Assembly (NCBI RefSeq): GCF_042100115.1
Contig: NC_091274.1
Coordinates: 1,736,001-1,800,000 of the forward strand
DNA length: 64,000 nucleotides
Direction of reading: 5' to 3'
Source: Alternaria dauci
Taxonomy: Eukaryota > Ascomycota > Dothideomycetes > Pleosporales > Pleosporaceae
Position numbers and translations under genes: made by a program. Below, piece after piece: positions 46,709-59,031 of this stretch (its first letter is position 1; each line of letters starts with the position of its first letter). The notes beneath the pieces were generated by a model. That model saw only the letters and a program-made list of their open reading frames with translations. It did not search any database and was not told where the DNA came from.

Positions 46709-47965
46709 GGCTACAGCGACACTCAATCAAGCTGGTCGTGTGAGGGATACCTAGACATCTTCCGTCCCAGACTCTCCATACCTTCATATACTCTTTACTC
46801 ATCTTCCTACGGATAACCCAGCAGCCGATATCCTCCTTGGTCCTGCAACTCCACTTACTACCACATCTGACAAACCTGCTAAATCCCTCGGCTAATGCCC
46901 AGCTAGGGTTCAAAAGACCCTAGTCCGTCAGGACCGATGCCCCGGTTAAGAAGGTCGCTAGATACGATTGCTTGGACAGAGTACGCCTGCTTGGTGACCA
47001 AGACCCCAGTTGTCGGTAAATTCTACTACACGCTGCATTCTGGATTCCCATTGGTTGGAACAAGCGCTTGGCCCACGTTGCGCGATACTTGGCGGTCATC
47101 GGCGCCGAAGGTAATGTCTAGGCACGGCCTTAGAAGTCTTGACCGGTTTGCTTTACCCCGCTCCGCCCGGTACAGCGGTGGCTAGCTGTCATTGAGGCTC
47201 TTCGGTCCCTTGCCTGCCCCAGCTCGGTCATTCTTTTGTTCACTTTGCTGTGTCGTGATTTGTCGTGATTTGTCGTGATACAGTCAATGTTTACTGGGTT
47301 GGGCACATGTGATTAGAAAGAATATGCCATACAGTTGTCTATGTTAGCTTCGAGATCTATGTGCTATGCGTGATACGCTAGTATCTGCTTGATCAATTTG
47401 GAAATCTGATGCGTAACTTGTTACTTTATCAGACAGGACGAGCGTGGCCCTCCGACTCGGCTTTCCCCCACTCAAGAAGCACTCTTGCAATGTGCTCGAC
47501 TTAGACTCGCAGCCGCGAACTCTATTGTATGTTCAAAAAGCTTAGCTTCTCGAACGCCCCTTCGAAAACGAGATCTTGAACAACAAAGCAATGGAAAGCA
47601 ACGCTAAAATGCATTGGACAGGTCGCGATCGTAGCGAACTGAAGAGTCAAAGCTACGTCAGTGAGGCTCTGTCCTCACCCTACGCATACCGTTGGGAAAC
47701 ACTTAACTCATCGGTGCCAGCCGGTTGACAATGGGGTATAATGCTTTTGGTAGACTCGCAAACGCCGTGTGAAACCCTAAGGAGATCAAGGAAAAACTTG
47801 GCCGTTATTTTGGTATGAATTAAAGGCGGGAGGGTGAACAAAATGGTATCCGTATTCGGAGCTGGTACAGGTCGGCAATATCGGGTCTTAAACGCTCTCC
47901 GCCAATACTTGTATCAGCGGGAAACCTTGAGATCTTCTTATTGCTTTGCTTTGCGTTTCGACACA
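46709..47965. other. Intergenic region with a short tandem repeat
   Basis: Promoter of the choice-of-anchor gene and the 3' flank of the third zinc-cluster gene. The 10-nt repeat at 47251-47280 is the only structure seen. Confidence 0.45.
47251..47280. repeat. Tandem 10-mer repeat, three copies
   Basis: TGTCGTGATT occurs twice head to tail, then once more with a final A. It is intergenic. The role is unknown and it may be variable in copy number. Confidence 0.75.
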
Positions 47966-50900
47966 CTAGCGCCAGCCAGTTTGACTAAACTGTTGAGTGC
48001 CGAGGGACCTTGCATCGTTCATGTTCAGCGCAGGGTCCACGAAAGACTGCGACCAATCCTCTTGGTGCATCAGTTCATCGAACGGCATGTTATTTGATGT
48101 TTGCATTGGTATGCCGTGCTGGGGTGGATAGCCGCGGTATTGCTGGGCACCTTGCATCATGTACATGGGCATCGAGGTAAAGATCTGGGCTTCGCTTTCC
48201 ATGTGTCGAGCTGATGGATGAGGCATGCTAGTAGGGGCGAACATGGCAGGATGTCCTTTCATATCCATGCTAGTTGGAAGCGGAGTAGGGTGGCCGCTCA
48301 CAGGAGTGCCAGTGCTGCGATCATATGCTTGAGGGTGTTTGTTCTCGAAGGCAGTCATTGGCTGATTTGGATAGGCAAGCGGGTCGGCAGAGGGAAACAT
48401 CATAGTCGAGATGTCTGCGATCGGAACATTGAGACCCGAGGGGTCTGCCAGGGGGTTGCCTGAGCTTGTCGGACCGAAAGCGGAGGAAGTTGGTTGCGAA
48501 TCGTGGATAGGAGCCAAACCAAAGCTTGGCAGACTATCATTGGAAGATGTGGGCGTGAGGCCTGGTACACCGTCGAAAAGGTTCGGGTTTGAGACTGAGT
48601 GTACAGGATACGAAGAACCCAGGCCGAGGCCACCGAAATCAGGGTTATGGGATTCGAATGACTGTGTCTGACCGGCAGTTTTGAGGTGGGGGATACTGTC
48701 GGGATAGGTGCTCGCACGTCGTGGGCCTGCAGCATTGTTTTGAGCGAAAAAAGTAGGACGGGCTCCTAGAGAATGTGGCGAACTTCCTTGTCGGCGTTTC
48801 CTTGAAGCAATGATCTCTCCACCATGCTTGATTGATTCGGGAAGACGCTCAAACATGCCCTGTGAAATGTGGTTAGCTCTGTTACGTGTATGTGGTTGAA
48901 GATGTACCTACCTTCAGCGCAGCGCTGCACCTATCTGCTGCCAGGCTTCTCTTAGCAAAGTAAGCCAAGACTTCTTTGCCTTCAACAGCATCCCGCAGAA
49001 GCTCGAAGCTAGTGGAGCTTGTCGGATTTTCCAAGACAAAATACAGGATGGATACGATTGCGAAAAAAGTCGTGTACATGGAAAACCAATATGCTCCAGC
49101 CAGATGACCCCGTTTACGCATCTCTGTCGAAATGTGAATTATGTTACGTGAAACATTGACGCATGCGGAAGCGCAGGCAAATGCCCGTTGGTCAACTGTG
49201 TTGACATTATATGATTGCGAAACGTAGTGCAGGAATGGCCGGTAGAGCAGAAGTTGAGCATGTCCGAATGCCATGCGAAGAAGCTGTTGAACTCTGATAC
49301 AGATATTAATAACCATGACAGTCTACGGCGACGGCCGACTTACCTTTTGATGATTGGTGGGGCATCGCCGCCAGGCTTGAGCGCAGCAGGCAACTCATCG
49401 AGCCATCTCGCTAGATCCTGTTCGATTTCGCGAATTTTGGAATAACCCACGGAGTAGGTTACGGAGTTCTTTGCGCCTGATTGTGTTCCCTTGATTGGAT
49501 ACACGTACTTGCAGATCTTGTTCAGAGTTTGCACGAGGCGGGTGTGGGCGTTGAAAGCTGCCATGACTGAGATGCTCCCTTCAGGCATGGGCAGAATTTC
49601 TGTCTCGGTAATATACTCGTCATCCACCTCGGTTGGCCACTCTTGGTCAATGTCCTCATCATCCAGAAACCGCGGCAAACCAAGCATTGCTCCCACATAC
49701 GTGTCCATCCTTCGAATTACCCAGAAAATTCGTTTGCGCGTTTCCGCCTCGATAGGGTTGAACTTGACATTGAAAGATCGATGCAAGCCCATGCGCAGAG
49801 CTGAGCGTAGAGCAACGCCGATATATGCATAGCACGTGCTGAGCTTCGCAGATGATTGCAAAAACTGAATCATGAAAATGATGGCTTGCAGCGAAGTAAG
49901 GTCTCTGCAGTCAGTAATGTCCAGAAGCTGGCGTGAAGCTTTGAAGTATTTGAGTCTGGGCCACGTTAGCATCTGCAAAAAGTGTACGTCTGGGGAATGT
50001 GGTGCATACCCCTCGTCAGTGAGCACGTCATAGCTTGCTACATCAGTCGCTATGTCATTCTCTGAGTATAGTTTGCCCAGGGCCAAGACGGAATAGAATA
50101 GAGGCAGGAAGCTGGTCTCGGCAGTACCGTAATCTTCAGGAGAGAGTTGATAGAGGCGGTCCATCTGCTTGTAAAAGGTAGGAAGATGAACAACGCGCAG
50201 CATAGCGCTGTACTGGATTATGGCACTGTCACAGAGGAGGCGTGCATTGGCCTGGCTGGGTAGAGGCACGTTGACCGCTCCTGCAGTTGATCCAGTGATG
50301 GATAGGGAACTAGGAGATGGCGGTTCATGGGACATGTTTCGGTGGCGGAGAGACGGCGACTCGTCAGACGGGATTTGGAACATATCATCAAATTGTCTTA
50401 GACCCCTCAGGAAGCTGAGTCCTGAGGAATGCCCCTGGTAATCCCAATTACCCTCCTCGTCCAGATCAAGCTGGCCAGTGGCTTTGACCATGGCCTCAAG
50501 ATGAGAATCAGGCTGTTCGTCGCTGTGAACCGGTCCTTGATGGTGGGGGATCCGGGGGTCTACAGGCATCACTAGAGGCCGCGGAGCGGGCTGTGGCAGC
50601 TGTGGCAGCAGGCCATTCTGAAGGTGGGCGTCAATGGCCGGGTCATTCAAATCGACCGTTGGCAGGACAACGTGAAGCAGCGCTTTTGCACGTTTGAGCT
50701 GGCTCTCCAGAGCCTCGATGTACTGGGGAGTTGCATTGCGGCGACGATTTGAGGGCTGATCATAAGTACTGGTAAAGTGTCAATTACAGATGTTGCAGAT
50801 TACTTGCCGGCAGACTGGGTATTTACCATTCTACAGAAGGTTAGCATGTGTTTTAATGTGGCCGATATCAAGGCAGCGGGGCACATACCATAGCTGTAGA

Positions 50901-51147
50901 TTGTGCAGTGGGTGCATGGCTGCTTGCCATCACATTTGATCTTCTTGCGTCGACATTCGTCGCAAGCACGCGTCACACGACGCCGCTTCTGAGGTTGTGG
51001 TTTCGGTGCCTGATCATCGCCTACGTCATTGTTTTCCGAGTTTTCCTCGCCAAACTCAGAGACGTCTTCTTGGTGATTGTCGAAGGGGCCCGAGCGGCCC
51101 GCGTCTGCTGCAAGGCTCTCAGTTGTTGTGAGGGCCGGAGAAGTCAT
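47966..51147 (-). CDS. Large Zn2Cys6 transcription factor with a 4-nt microexon in the zinc cluster
   Basis: Seven exons give 969 residues: 51147-50889, 50830-50827 (4 nt), 50768-50010, 49955-49344, 49293-48912 and 48859-47966 (six listed blocks, the second being the microexon). The cluster is [17 protein letters not shown], then [10 protein letters not shown], spacing C-x2-C-x6-C-x5-C-x2-C-x6-C. The sixth Cys codon is made from the microexon (TG) and the next exon (T). After [13 protein letters not shown] comes a helix likely to be a linker/dimer region ([18 protein letters not shown]). The fungal-specific domain contains [18 protein letters not shown] and [12 protein letters not shown]. The last 290 residues are a Ser/Pro/Met/Gln-rich tail that could activate transcription. 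The intron at 49956-50009 is stopless and in frame. Targets unknown. Confidence 0.92.
50827..50830 (-). other. 4-nt microexon AATG
   Basis: Flanked by a 58-nt intron ending CTAAC...CTGTAG on one side and a 58-nt intron starting GTAAAT and ending TTACCAG on the other. Splicing gives G-AATG-T, codons GAA TGT. It supplies the conserved Glu-Cys that ends the zinc cluster, and the frame then continues into [11 protein letters not shown]. Confidence 0.85.
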
Positions 51148-54100
51148 GGGTGTCGGGAGGGAGAATGTGGCCAGCTGTGGCTGGAGGGGGGAACGCTGCG
51201 CCTAAGAGCAAAAGTGGTGGATGCTCGTGACAGGGGTGTGAAGACGGCGGAGAGGCTTGTGGATCAAGGATTAGAGTTGGGCTAGCACCGTCGCATGGCA
51301 CCGTCCCGCCCTTTTGCACGCCGGAATCGAATCGTTGGATCCCGCCGAGGCGTCCGCTTTTCACTTCTCACCTGTAGGCCAAGCCCAGTTCTGGTGCATT
51401 GTCGACTGCCCCAAGACTTCATAAAACGTCGTCGACAGGTTTTGCTCAGGCAGCATGCACACCGCTTCCTGCCTAGCCCCACCTCCCGACGTTCCCATTC
51501 ACAGACACCAGAACCGCCAAGTCGTCCAGCACAGCAGCGCTGACCTCCAACCCTGTGGCGTCATACCGCTGCTGGCTGCAATCGGTGCAGCGCCTATGGC
51601 TTGAGACGCCTGGTGGGGGGTCCTGCTGAGACGCCACCCACGCCACCCAAGCTGTTGTACTGTAGGGCCCTGCGTCCAAGCGAAGCCGAGCCTTATCCAT
51701 GGCTTTTTGCACACCAAACCCGCATTACTCGTGTGATCCGCCAATCCGTCGCAACTTGCTTGTTCCCCGATATTCCTCGTGCGCTCTAAAGCCTCTCAAT
51801 CGAGAAACGATCAGCCACAGCCAAACTTGGTTCCGTCATACAGCCAAGCGAGGACAACTGCTCACCCCAGCCCTGGGCTGTCTCGGGCTTTCGTCCATGG
51901 CGAGCTACCGAAAGCCTGTCTCCCCGCTCGCACCAGCCTTGCGCGACAGATCTTAGCGCCGGATAAACTCGCCATGAACGTGACAGCGTGGCTTGACTGC
52001 GGCTGGTGACCCTTGCCGTTGCCTGCTGCACACCGGCGAGCAAACATGAGAAACAGAATTCCGCCTTGCCGTGGACCATTTTCCAAACAAGAACGTGCAT
52101 GCAACGTGGTTGGTCTATGGAGCAACCCATCTGTCACCAAGACCCCGTCGATGGAAACAAAGATCCTGCAATTCTCCCAATTTTCGATTGTCAGTTGGTC
52201 ACCACCACCGATTTGCTTGAGCGCTTGGTGGGGCCGGCTACCGCTTCAGTTTCCCCATGAATACATTCTGCTAAGAGAATGAGCGTATTGGACCCGCCGA
52301 GTACAATCCTTCGAGATACCAAGTATCCTGAAAGCGCAGACTCTGCTCTAGCAGTAGCGATTTCTGCAGTTGCTCCCGGTAGCATGTCGGCTGATTCACA
52401 AATACCCGTCTGCGATGCTTGTCCATCGCGTCACTCACCACATGTCCGTATAGGCAGTATGGGGATTCCCTTTCCTGCCGGAGATACCAACAATGCAGCC
52501 ATGGCCTACCGAGGTCCCTTGGCATTACTATGCTTCCAATTATGGACGCTCATACGTTGGTAATGGGAACACCCTACGCGTTTTAGTGGTGCTTATCTTG
52601 AGCCACACGTGCCGAGTTCCGGGTGACTCAGCGACTCGCTTCGAGCAACTCAATTTCGCCCAGTATTATGCAAGTCACCTCAAGTTTAATCCAAATGCCG
52701 TTCTGCTGGTCAGGCCCTAGCCACAGCACTAGCCACATGGCCAAGACCAAACACGTACGACTTCTCCTGCATCTACTCACATGGTTCAACAGAAATGAGC
52801 CAAGCAATCTCAGGAGTGGCGCAAGAATTAGTGCGACGTCTGGCCAAGTTATGGCGCAGTCTTGTGAGACGTGGCTGAAAAGCCCCTAAGAGAAATTGTG
52901 TGCATGATGCCAAGCAGAATGTGTCTGGGGTCTGCTTCGTGATCCATCAAGGTGTGGCGCATGACGCAAACTGTTGTTGCGATGCAGACCACGGTGATTA
53001 GCTCCCGCGTGAGCAAATGCTGGCAGTTCGTGTGTGCGGGCTCATATGTAAAACAACCTAACAGCAACCTGGCCGACCGCCGGTCGTTCATGCTTGGTGG
53101 TTGGAGCGCTAGAATTCGAAGCAAATGTCGTGTTGCGAATCCTTAGAATATGCGATTGCCTAGGGACTTTGAGATGTGACGTTCACTGCAGATCTGGACA
53201 GTTCGTTCGATCGGCAATACAAGCTTCGTGTCCGTAATAAGACCGCCACCGAAACTCTTTAGATTAACGATCAGCGCAATGTGTAATCTGATGGTAATCC
53301 TGGGAGAAAATTCTGTACACTTGCTACGTCTGACACTACCAATAAGATCCACGCTGCCGAACACTGTAGCTCATGCAAGCCTCAGACCTACGTTGGTTCT
53401 GTTCTGCTCGCGAATCCGGCTTCGGCCAAACTGGGCGAGCCCTAAGCTCCATCAGTGAAACGTCTCTTCTACGCAGTGACGTAGTCGATGATCTCAATCC
53501 GGTGACCAGGTCAGCTCCAGTGCTCCGGCTTGGTGCTATAGCCATGTCGACTAAAGTGTTAGTCGATATGGAGAATTCTGGACTCTGAGCGGGGTCCCAA
53601 GCATAGGCTCAGTGTAGCCATATACAATGACGATTATGAAAGGATCTGGGACTAAAACATAGTATTTTTTACGCGAGTTTGTAGATGTATCAATGAGCCC
53701 GGAAGTAGAAGGCTAGGCTCCAGCTATTGTCTGACCATACTCTTGGTGATGCATGTATAACTATCTTGACCGAACGTTCAGAGTAGAGTTGTTGGGAAGC
53801 AAAGGAGAGAGTGGTCCCGGTGGTCACCGCAGAGGCTGAAAAAGTCCTCGAAAGGCGCGGGAGTGGTAACTGCAACATTCATCCCTAGCATGGAAAATAG
53901 AGCAGCATGGGTATTACACACCAGCTTGGGATCGCACGGCTATCACCAGCTGGCTGTAGGAATCTTGGCCTACATGTAAAACTGCTTCTTCTTTGTATGC
54001 CAGAAAGAGCTCGTGCCTTGAAAGATCAAGAGGCAAGTGCAGATGCGCAGAAAGACGCCGGGAGCTGTCGCGCGTACCCTGGGTGCACAGAAGATTTATA

Positions 54101-54885
54101 TGGAGACTTGGTACACGTCTGTCCCTGGTCGTGGGGGAAACAGCTCGAGAATCACGTGTGAGGGACCGAGCGCGACCGTTCTTGTGAGTCTAGAAGTGAT
54201 ACCTCGACGTTCTAGGAGACTTTGTTGCAAAGTAGAGCGTGGCAGTACAGCTGTTTTTGCTCAAGGCTGCAGCGACCAGGTACCACAGAGGAGACTGGAA
54301 GAGGTGGATGAAGTTGTGCGTGCCGAGGATGGGTATGATGCGACGGAAACTCGATGCAGCACTACCTAAGCAGGCGCGGGCAATCATGCGATACTGCCGC
54401 CAGTTGCCTGAGATGTACATGCGCGACAAGACTATCTGGTTGAATGGCAGAAACTGCTGAAGGCTCGGGCAAGTCTGGTGGAGTCTGTAGACTGTTCTCG
54501 TGTGGAACAGTAACGGATCTCACAGCGAGATGGAGTCGTGCAATCGAAGTGCTAAGCCGCCTGTGTTGGAGCTGCAACGACTGGTCGCCATGGCCATGGT
54601 ATCTAGGCTGTCTTGGTCGTTTGGCACGAAACCTTCCCGATACCCACGACAGCTCAGGACAACAACAAAAACAACCATGTTTTCATGGGGCGAGCTGCTG
54701 CCGTGCGAAGCGTCGTGATGTGCAGCAGCGGCGGTGCGTGGTGTTGGACATGGCAGTCACGCTAACGGGTCCGTGCACCACAAAGTCGAATATTGAATTC
54801 GCTTAGTCCTGAGCCACCTGGAATTCGCATCTCTCGAGCTCTCCCTCACGACAACTAACCTCACAGCACACCGGAGTCGAGCAAA
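51148..54885. promoter_or_regulatory. 3.7-kb divergent intergenic region
   Basis: Lies between the start of the third zinc-cluster gene and uL13. I found no frame with domain-like sequence on either strand. The many short open frames are rich in Cys, Arg, Trp and Ser, as in chance frames. The part near 51150-51500 is the likely leader and core promoter of the regulator, and 54790-54885 that of uL13. The length suggests an extended regulatory region, or a gene too broken or too intron-rich for me to see. Confidence 0.4.
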
Positions 54886-55939
54886 ATGTCGACCTTCGAA
54901 CCCGTCATTGTACGTACGCCCCGACAGACGCAACCCGACATGCCCAGTCCTGGCCTCTGCAGTCCGCCGCGGGGCCAGCCTCCAACTCCGTCAACAACAC
55001 GCATTCTTCCAGGGAACGTCTCGCTGACAGCGCACGCAGGTCATCGACGGCAAGGGCCACTTGCTCGGTCGCCTCGCCAGCACCGTCGCCAAGCAGCTCC
55101 TCAACGGCCAGAAGATCGTTGTTGTACGATGCGAGGCCCTCAACATCTCGGGCGAGTTCTTCCGCGCAAAGTGTACGTACACCCACCGAACGGGCGAGCG
55201 AGACAAGGAGCAAGCCATGGAGTGCAATTGGGAGTATGGAGGCTACAGGGAGACGATGTGGTCGACAATACGCACCTTGCTTGCTCTCTCGCCGAGCGCT
55301 CTCGGGACATGTTTGTGGAGAGACGGCAACTGACAGGGCGATACAGTGAAGTACTCTGCTTTCCTGCGCAAGCAGACCCGTTACAACCCCACTCGCGGTG
55401 GTACGTCTTCCCGTCCATGCATTGCGCATTCGCAGTCGAAGCTCGAATGTGTGACCTGCCACGGCACGTATGCTGATCCATGCTCCAGGTCCCTTCCACT
55501 TCCGCGCTCCCTCCAAGATGTTCTGGCGAACCGTCCGTGGTATGATTCCTCACAAGACTCCCCGCGGTAAGGCCGCCATGGAGCGCTTGAAGACCTTCGA
55601 GGGTGTCCCCGCCCCCTACGACAAGAAGAAGCGCGTCGTTGTTCCCCAGGCCCTGAGGGTACTGAGGCTCAAGCCCGGACGCAAGTACTGCACCGTCGGC
55701 CGTCTCGGTCACGAGTTTGGCTGGAAGTACCAGGACGTCGTTGCCCGGTATGTCACATGCACGAATACCAGGCAGTTCAAAATTGCTAATTCACATGCAG
55801 TCTCGAGGAGCGCAGGAAGGTCAAGGGTGCCGCCTACTACGAGCGCAAGAAGGCTGTCCGACGGCAGTTGGCCGAGGCCAAGAAGACGGCCAACGTCGAC
55901 TCCAAGGTCCAGCAGGAGCTCACATCCCTCGGATACTAG
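54886..55939 (+). CDS. RPL16: 60S ribosomal protein uL13 (L16/L13a)
   Basis: Five exons, 54886-54909, 55040-55172, 55347-55400, 55489-55747 and 55801-55939, give 202 residues, normal for fungi. Diagnostic text is [73 protein letters not shown] and the C-terminal [15 protein letters not shown]. It is a surface protein of the large subunit near the exit side. The junctions were set by the conserved [11 protein letters not shown] and RGGPF. Several introns early in the gene follow the usual ribosomal protein pattern. Confidence 0.97.
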
Positions 55940-56736
55940 AAATCGGCAGTCGATGAACAGTGTCGGTTTCAGTTTCGGTGACGTGGTTCGGCGTGGATTG
56001 CATTGGGCTCATGGGATGTTTATTTCCTCTACTATACTCCGACCATTCGAAAGGGTGTCCAGGCTAAAAGAGCACATCAATACCAGGGTGCTTACGTGTT
56101 CATGGGTCTCTTCGCGGTCGGTCTGCTGTGTCTTCAGGTACTCTTCCGGCTAGAAGCAATACGAAATGAAAAATCCCAGCTGATGTAAAGCATGGTGACG
56201 GCGTTGAGCGTTCAGCAATAGACTTGTGGTTATGGCAATTGACTTACAATTCCCCTTGAGAGCAAAACATGCACATTGCCGTGTCCGTCCACGTGAAACA
56301 GTATCTGGCATCGCACTCGCACTCGCCATTCGCATCCGATCCGACACGCCCGGGAGGATGGACAAGGTAGCCAGCCTTACTGGACGGCTAACCTCGGCTG
56401 TGACGTACCGCAACGGAACCGGAACCCTTCCCCGGATTTCCCCAACCTGAGGCTACAAGACATGCATCGGATTGCGTCCAGGCAGTGGCCCGCTGTAGAA
56501 AGGAGCTGCGACATATTTCTTCTTCCTTTCCCTACCCCTGTTTGAAGTGCGCTTGTGAATCTTTGACCGCTCAAGACCTCGGACAACTCTCGCATCTCGT
56601 CCCGTAGCGGAGTTACTCCGCACGCTTGCGTCTATACCTTCAGCTTAGCCTGGACCGTTCTGTAGATCGATATTTCTCTTACGTGTATATAAGCTGTCGT
56701 TGAACTCATACACCACTAGATTGCCGTGCAGGTACA
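55940..56736. promoter_or_regulatory. Intergenic region upstream of the acyl-CoA-synthetase-like gene
   Basis: 3' UTR of uL13, then the promoter of the next gene with TATATAA at 56686-56692. No gene is seen. Confidence 0.5.
56686..56692 (+). promoter_or_regulatory. TATA-like element of the acyl-CoA-synthetase-like gene
   Basis: TATATAA, 44 nt upstream of the ATG. Close to the start codon, so the leader would be very short if this is used. Confidence 0.4.
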
Positions 56737-58572
56737 ATGGAAGGGGCTAAAGACCGTCTAAAGCAACTCGCGTCGCACTTCACCTCAGCGAACCCTGTCC
56801 CCGGGCCTCCACCTATCCACCCTGGCGACAGCCACGAATACCATCACCGACACAACTTCCACACCCTCAGCCCAACATGGTTCCTCTGGCGCGCGGCGCA
56901 AATCGAGCCCGACGCGACGGCCATATACCACAAGACAGCAAACAACAAGATCCTACGACGCTCCTACGCTGAAGCTGCGGATCGCGCACGAGGGCTGGCA
57001 TACTACCTGAGGAAACATGGATACAAGAGAGTCGGTATACTGTCGACAAATACTCCAGCATTCTTGGAGAGCATCTTTGGTATCGCAGCGGCAGGAGGTG
57101 TTAATGTCGCGATCAATTATCGGTTGAAGCACGATGACATCAGCTACATCTTCCAGCACTCGGACGTTGATATGATTATCGCGGATGCCGAGTTTGTGGG
57201 ATTGTTGGACGAATATAAGAAAGAAAGACCAAACGTACCGGTATTGATTGATACTGATACGGACGCGACCGAAGGCGAGCTCTCAGGCCCTTTCGACGAC
57301 GCAGTACTCGAGGGACTGAACTACGATATCGAACAGGGAGGCAAGGGCTGGGCAGATCTAGAGGCGCAAGCAAAGGACGAGGAGGATGTCATGGCACTTG
57401 CATACACCAGCGGAACAACGGCACGGCCAAAGGGAGTCGAATACACGCACCGCGGCGTCTACCTCGCTGCAATGGGCAATGTCATCGAATCCGGGCTAAA
57501 CTATCACACAGGCCGCGCAAAGTATCTCTGGACTCTTCCCATGTTCCATGCCACCGGCTGGACCTTCCCATGGGCCGTGACCGCTGTGCGAGGAACACAC
57601 TACTGTCTTCGCAAGATTGATTACCCAGAGATCTGGCGCCTACTCAAGGAGGAAGGTATCACACATTTCAACGCTGCGCCTACGGTCAACACCCTCCTCT
57701 GCGCGGCAAAAGAAGCAGAACGTTTGCCCCAATCAGTCAGAGTGACTGTAGCGGCAAGTCCACCAAGTGCCTGGCTCTTCGAACAGATGTCAAATCTGAA
57801 CTTGAACCCTGTACACGTCTATGGCCTCACGGAAACTTACGGTCCAATCACAAAAGGGTACCATATGCCTGAATGGGACGTGCTTCCTGAGAAAGTAAAG
57901 TACAATCGTATGGCACGACAGGGCCATGGTTTCATTGTGGGCAAAGCGACGCGGGTCATCAAGACAGAGCAGCCAGAGGGTGTTCTTGTCAACGTAGCAA
58001 GAAATGGGGAAGAGATAGGTGAAGTCATCTTCGAGGGCAATATCTGCGCGAAGGGGTACTACAAGGATGCCGAGGCAACGCGCAAGTTGTGGGAAGGTGG
58101 CTGGTTGCATACAGGCGATCTGGCGGTTTGGCATCCAGATGGCGCGATTCAGATTTTGGATCGGGCGAAGGATATTATCATTAGTGGTAAGTTCTTGTAT
58201 CTCCTGACATCGCCCTGCAATTCCTTTTGAAACGATATACTGACGGCACATTCCGCAGGCGGTGAAAACATATCGAGTGTAGCTCTCGAAGCCATGCTGT
58301 CTACTCATCCCTCTATCCTCGAAGTTGGTGTGTGCGCCGTTCCTGATTCGCACTGGGGCGAGCGACCCAAGGCTTTTGTTACCACGAAAGACGGGACGAA
58401 CAGCGAAACTTTGGGCCAAGAAGTGATACAATGGGCCAAGGAGAACAGTAACATCAGTCGCTTTATGGTACCCAGAGAGGTTGTGGTTGTGAAGGAGCTG
58501 CCCAAGACAAGTACGGGCAAGATTCAGAAGAACGTTCTGAGGGAGTGGGCGAAGAAGGGCAGTGTCGAGTAG
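56737..58572 (+). CDS. AMP-forming acyl-CoA synthetase / acyl-activating enzyme
   Basis: Two exons, 56737-58186 and 58259-58572, give 587 residues. The ANL-superfamily motifs are in order: AYTSGTTARPKGVEYTH (P-loop, A3), HVYGLTETYGP (A5), GGWLHTGDLAVWHPDG (A7), DRAKDIIISGGENIS (A8, built across the intron) and TGKIQKN near the C-terminus with the adenylation Lys. The order and length match medium-chain or plant AAE-like acyl-CoA synthetases rather than acetyl-CoA synthetase. It should activate a carboxylic acid to its CoA thioester via an acyl-AMP. The acid cannot be told. The C-terminus does not end in a clear peroxisomal SKL. The intron is GTAAGT...CCGCAG. Confidence 0.93.
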
Positions 58573-59031
58573 ACTTGGTTCAACAGATGTACCGTGTCTA
58601 TCTGCGATATTTGCCATCGACGTGTACGCTCCGCAACGCATATGAGAACGTGCGAAAGCGGTTTGAATTGGAAAGCAATCGATGTCGGAGGTGTGTCAAA
58701 GATATATAGAAGGTCAGCCTTGCGAGATGAGAGCTAATTCCAACACCACGCTCAGTTGTCGTTGGCTAAATAACAGTGATACAAGATATCTTCCAACGAT
58801 GAATCAACTTTTTCCCTCGTGGAAACGAACAAGATGCTATATGGCAGCGAGTTTCTATACTTTCGCAACGTTGTGTCCGACGAGCTGGCTACCGACAACC
58901 ACGAAGCTAGAGGCGCAGAAACAGCAGCCACAGCATATGCTAATGCGTAAATTCCCACACGACTGTTAATATCTGGTCAAGCAGTGAAGGGTGGAAGGTA
59001 CAGTAAAGAAACCAGAACATTCGCAGGCCTC
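58573..59031. other. Convergent intergenic region
   Basis: 3' flanks of the acyl-CoA-synthetase-like gene and the small membrane protein gene. Short frames only. Confidence 0.45.

Noticed and set aside
46905..46930. tRNA T-arm-like hairpin (CTAGGGTTCAAAAGACCCTAG)
   Set aside because: The stem does not frame a seven-base T-loop correctly and no acceptor, D or anticodon arms are found upstream.
54444..54806. 120-codon plus-strand frame upstream of uL13
   Set aside because: Trp/Cys/Arg-rich chance composition, no motif, and overlapped by other frames.
58682..58969. 95-codon plus-strand frame after the acyl-CoA-synthetase-like gene
   Set aside because: No recognisable features and a competing minus-strand frame. 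Likely 3' UTR/intergenic.
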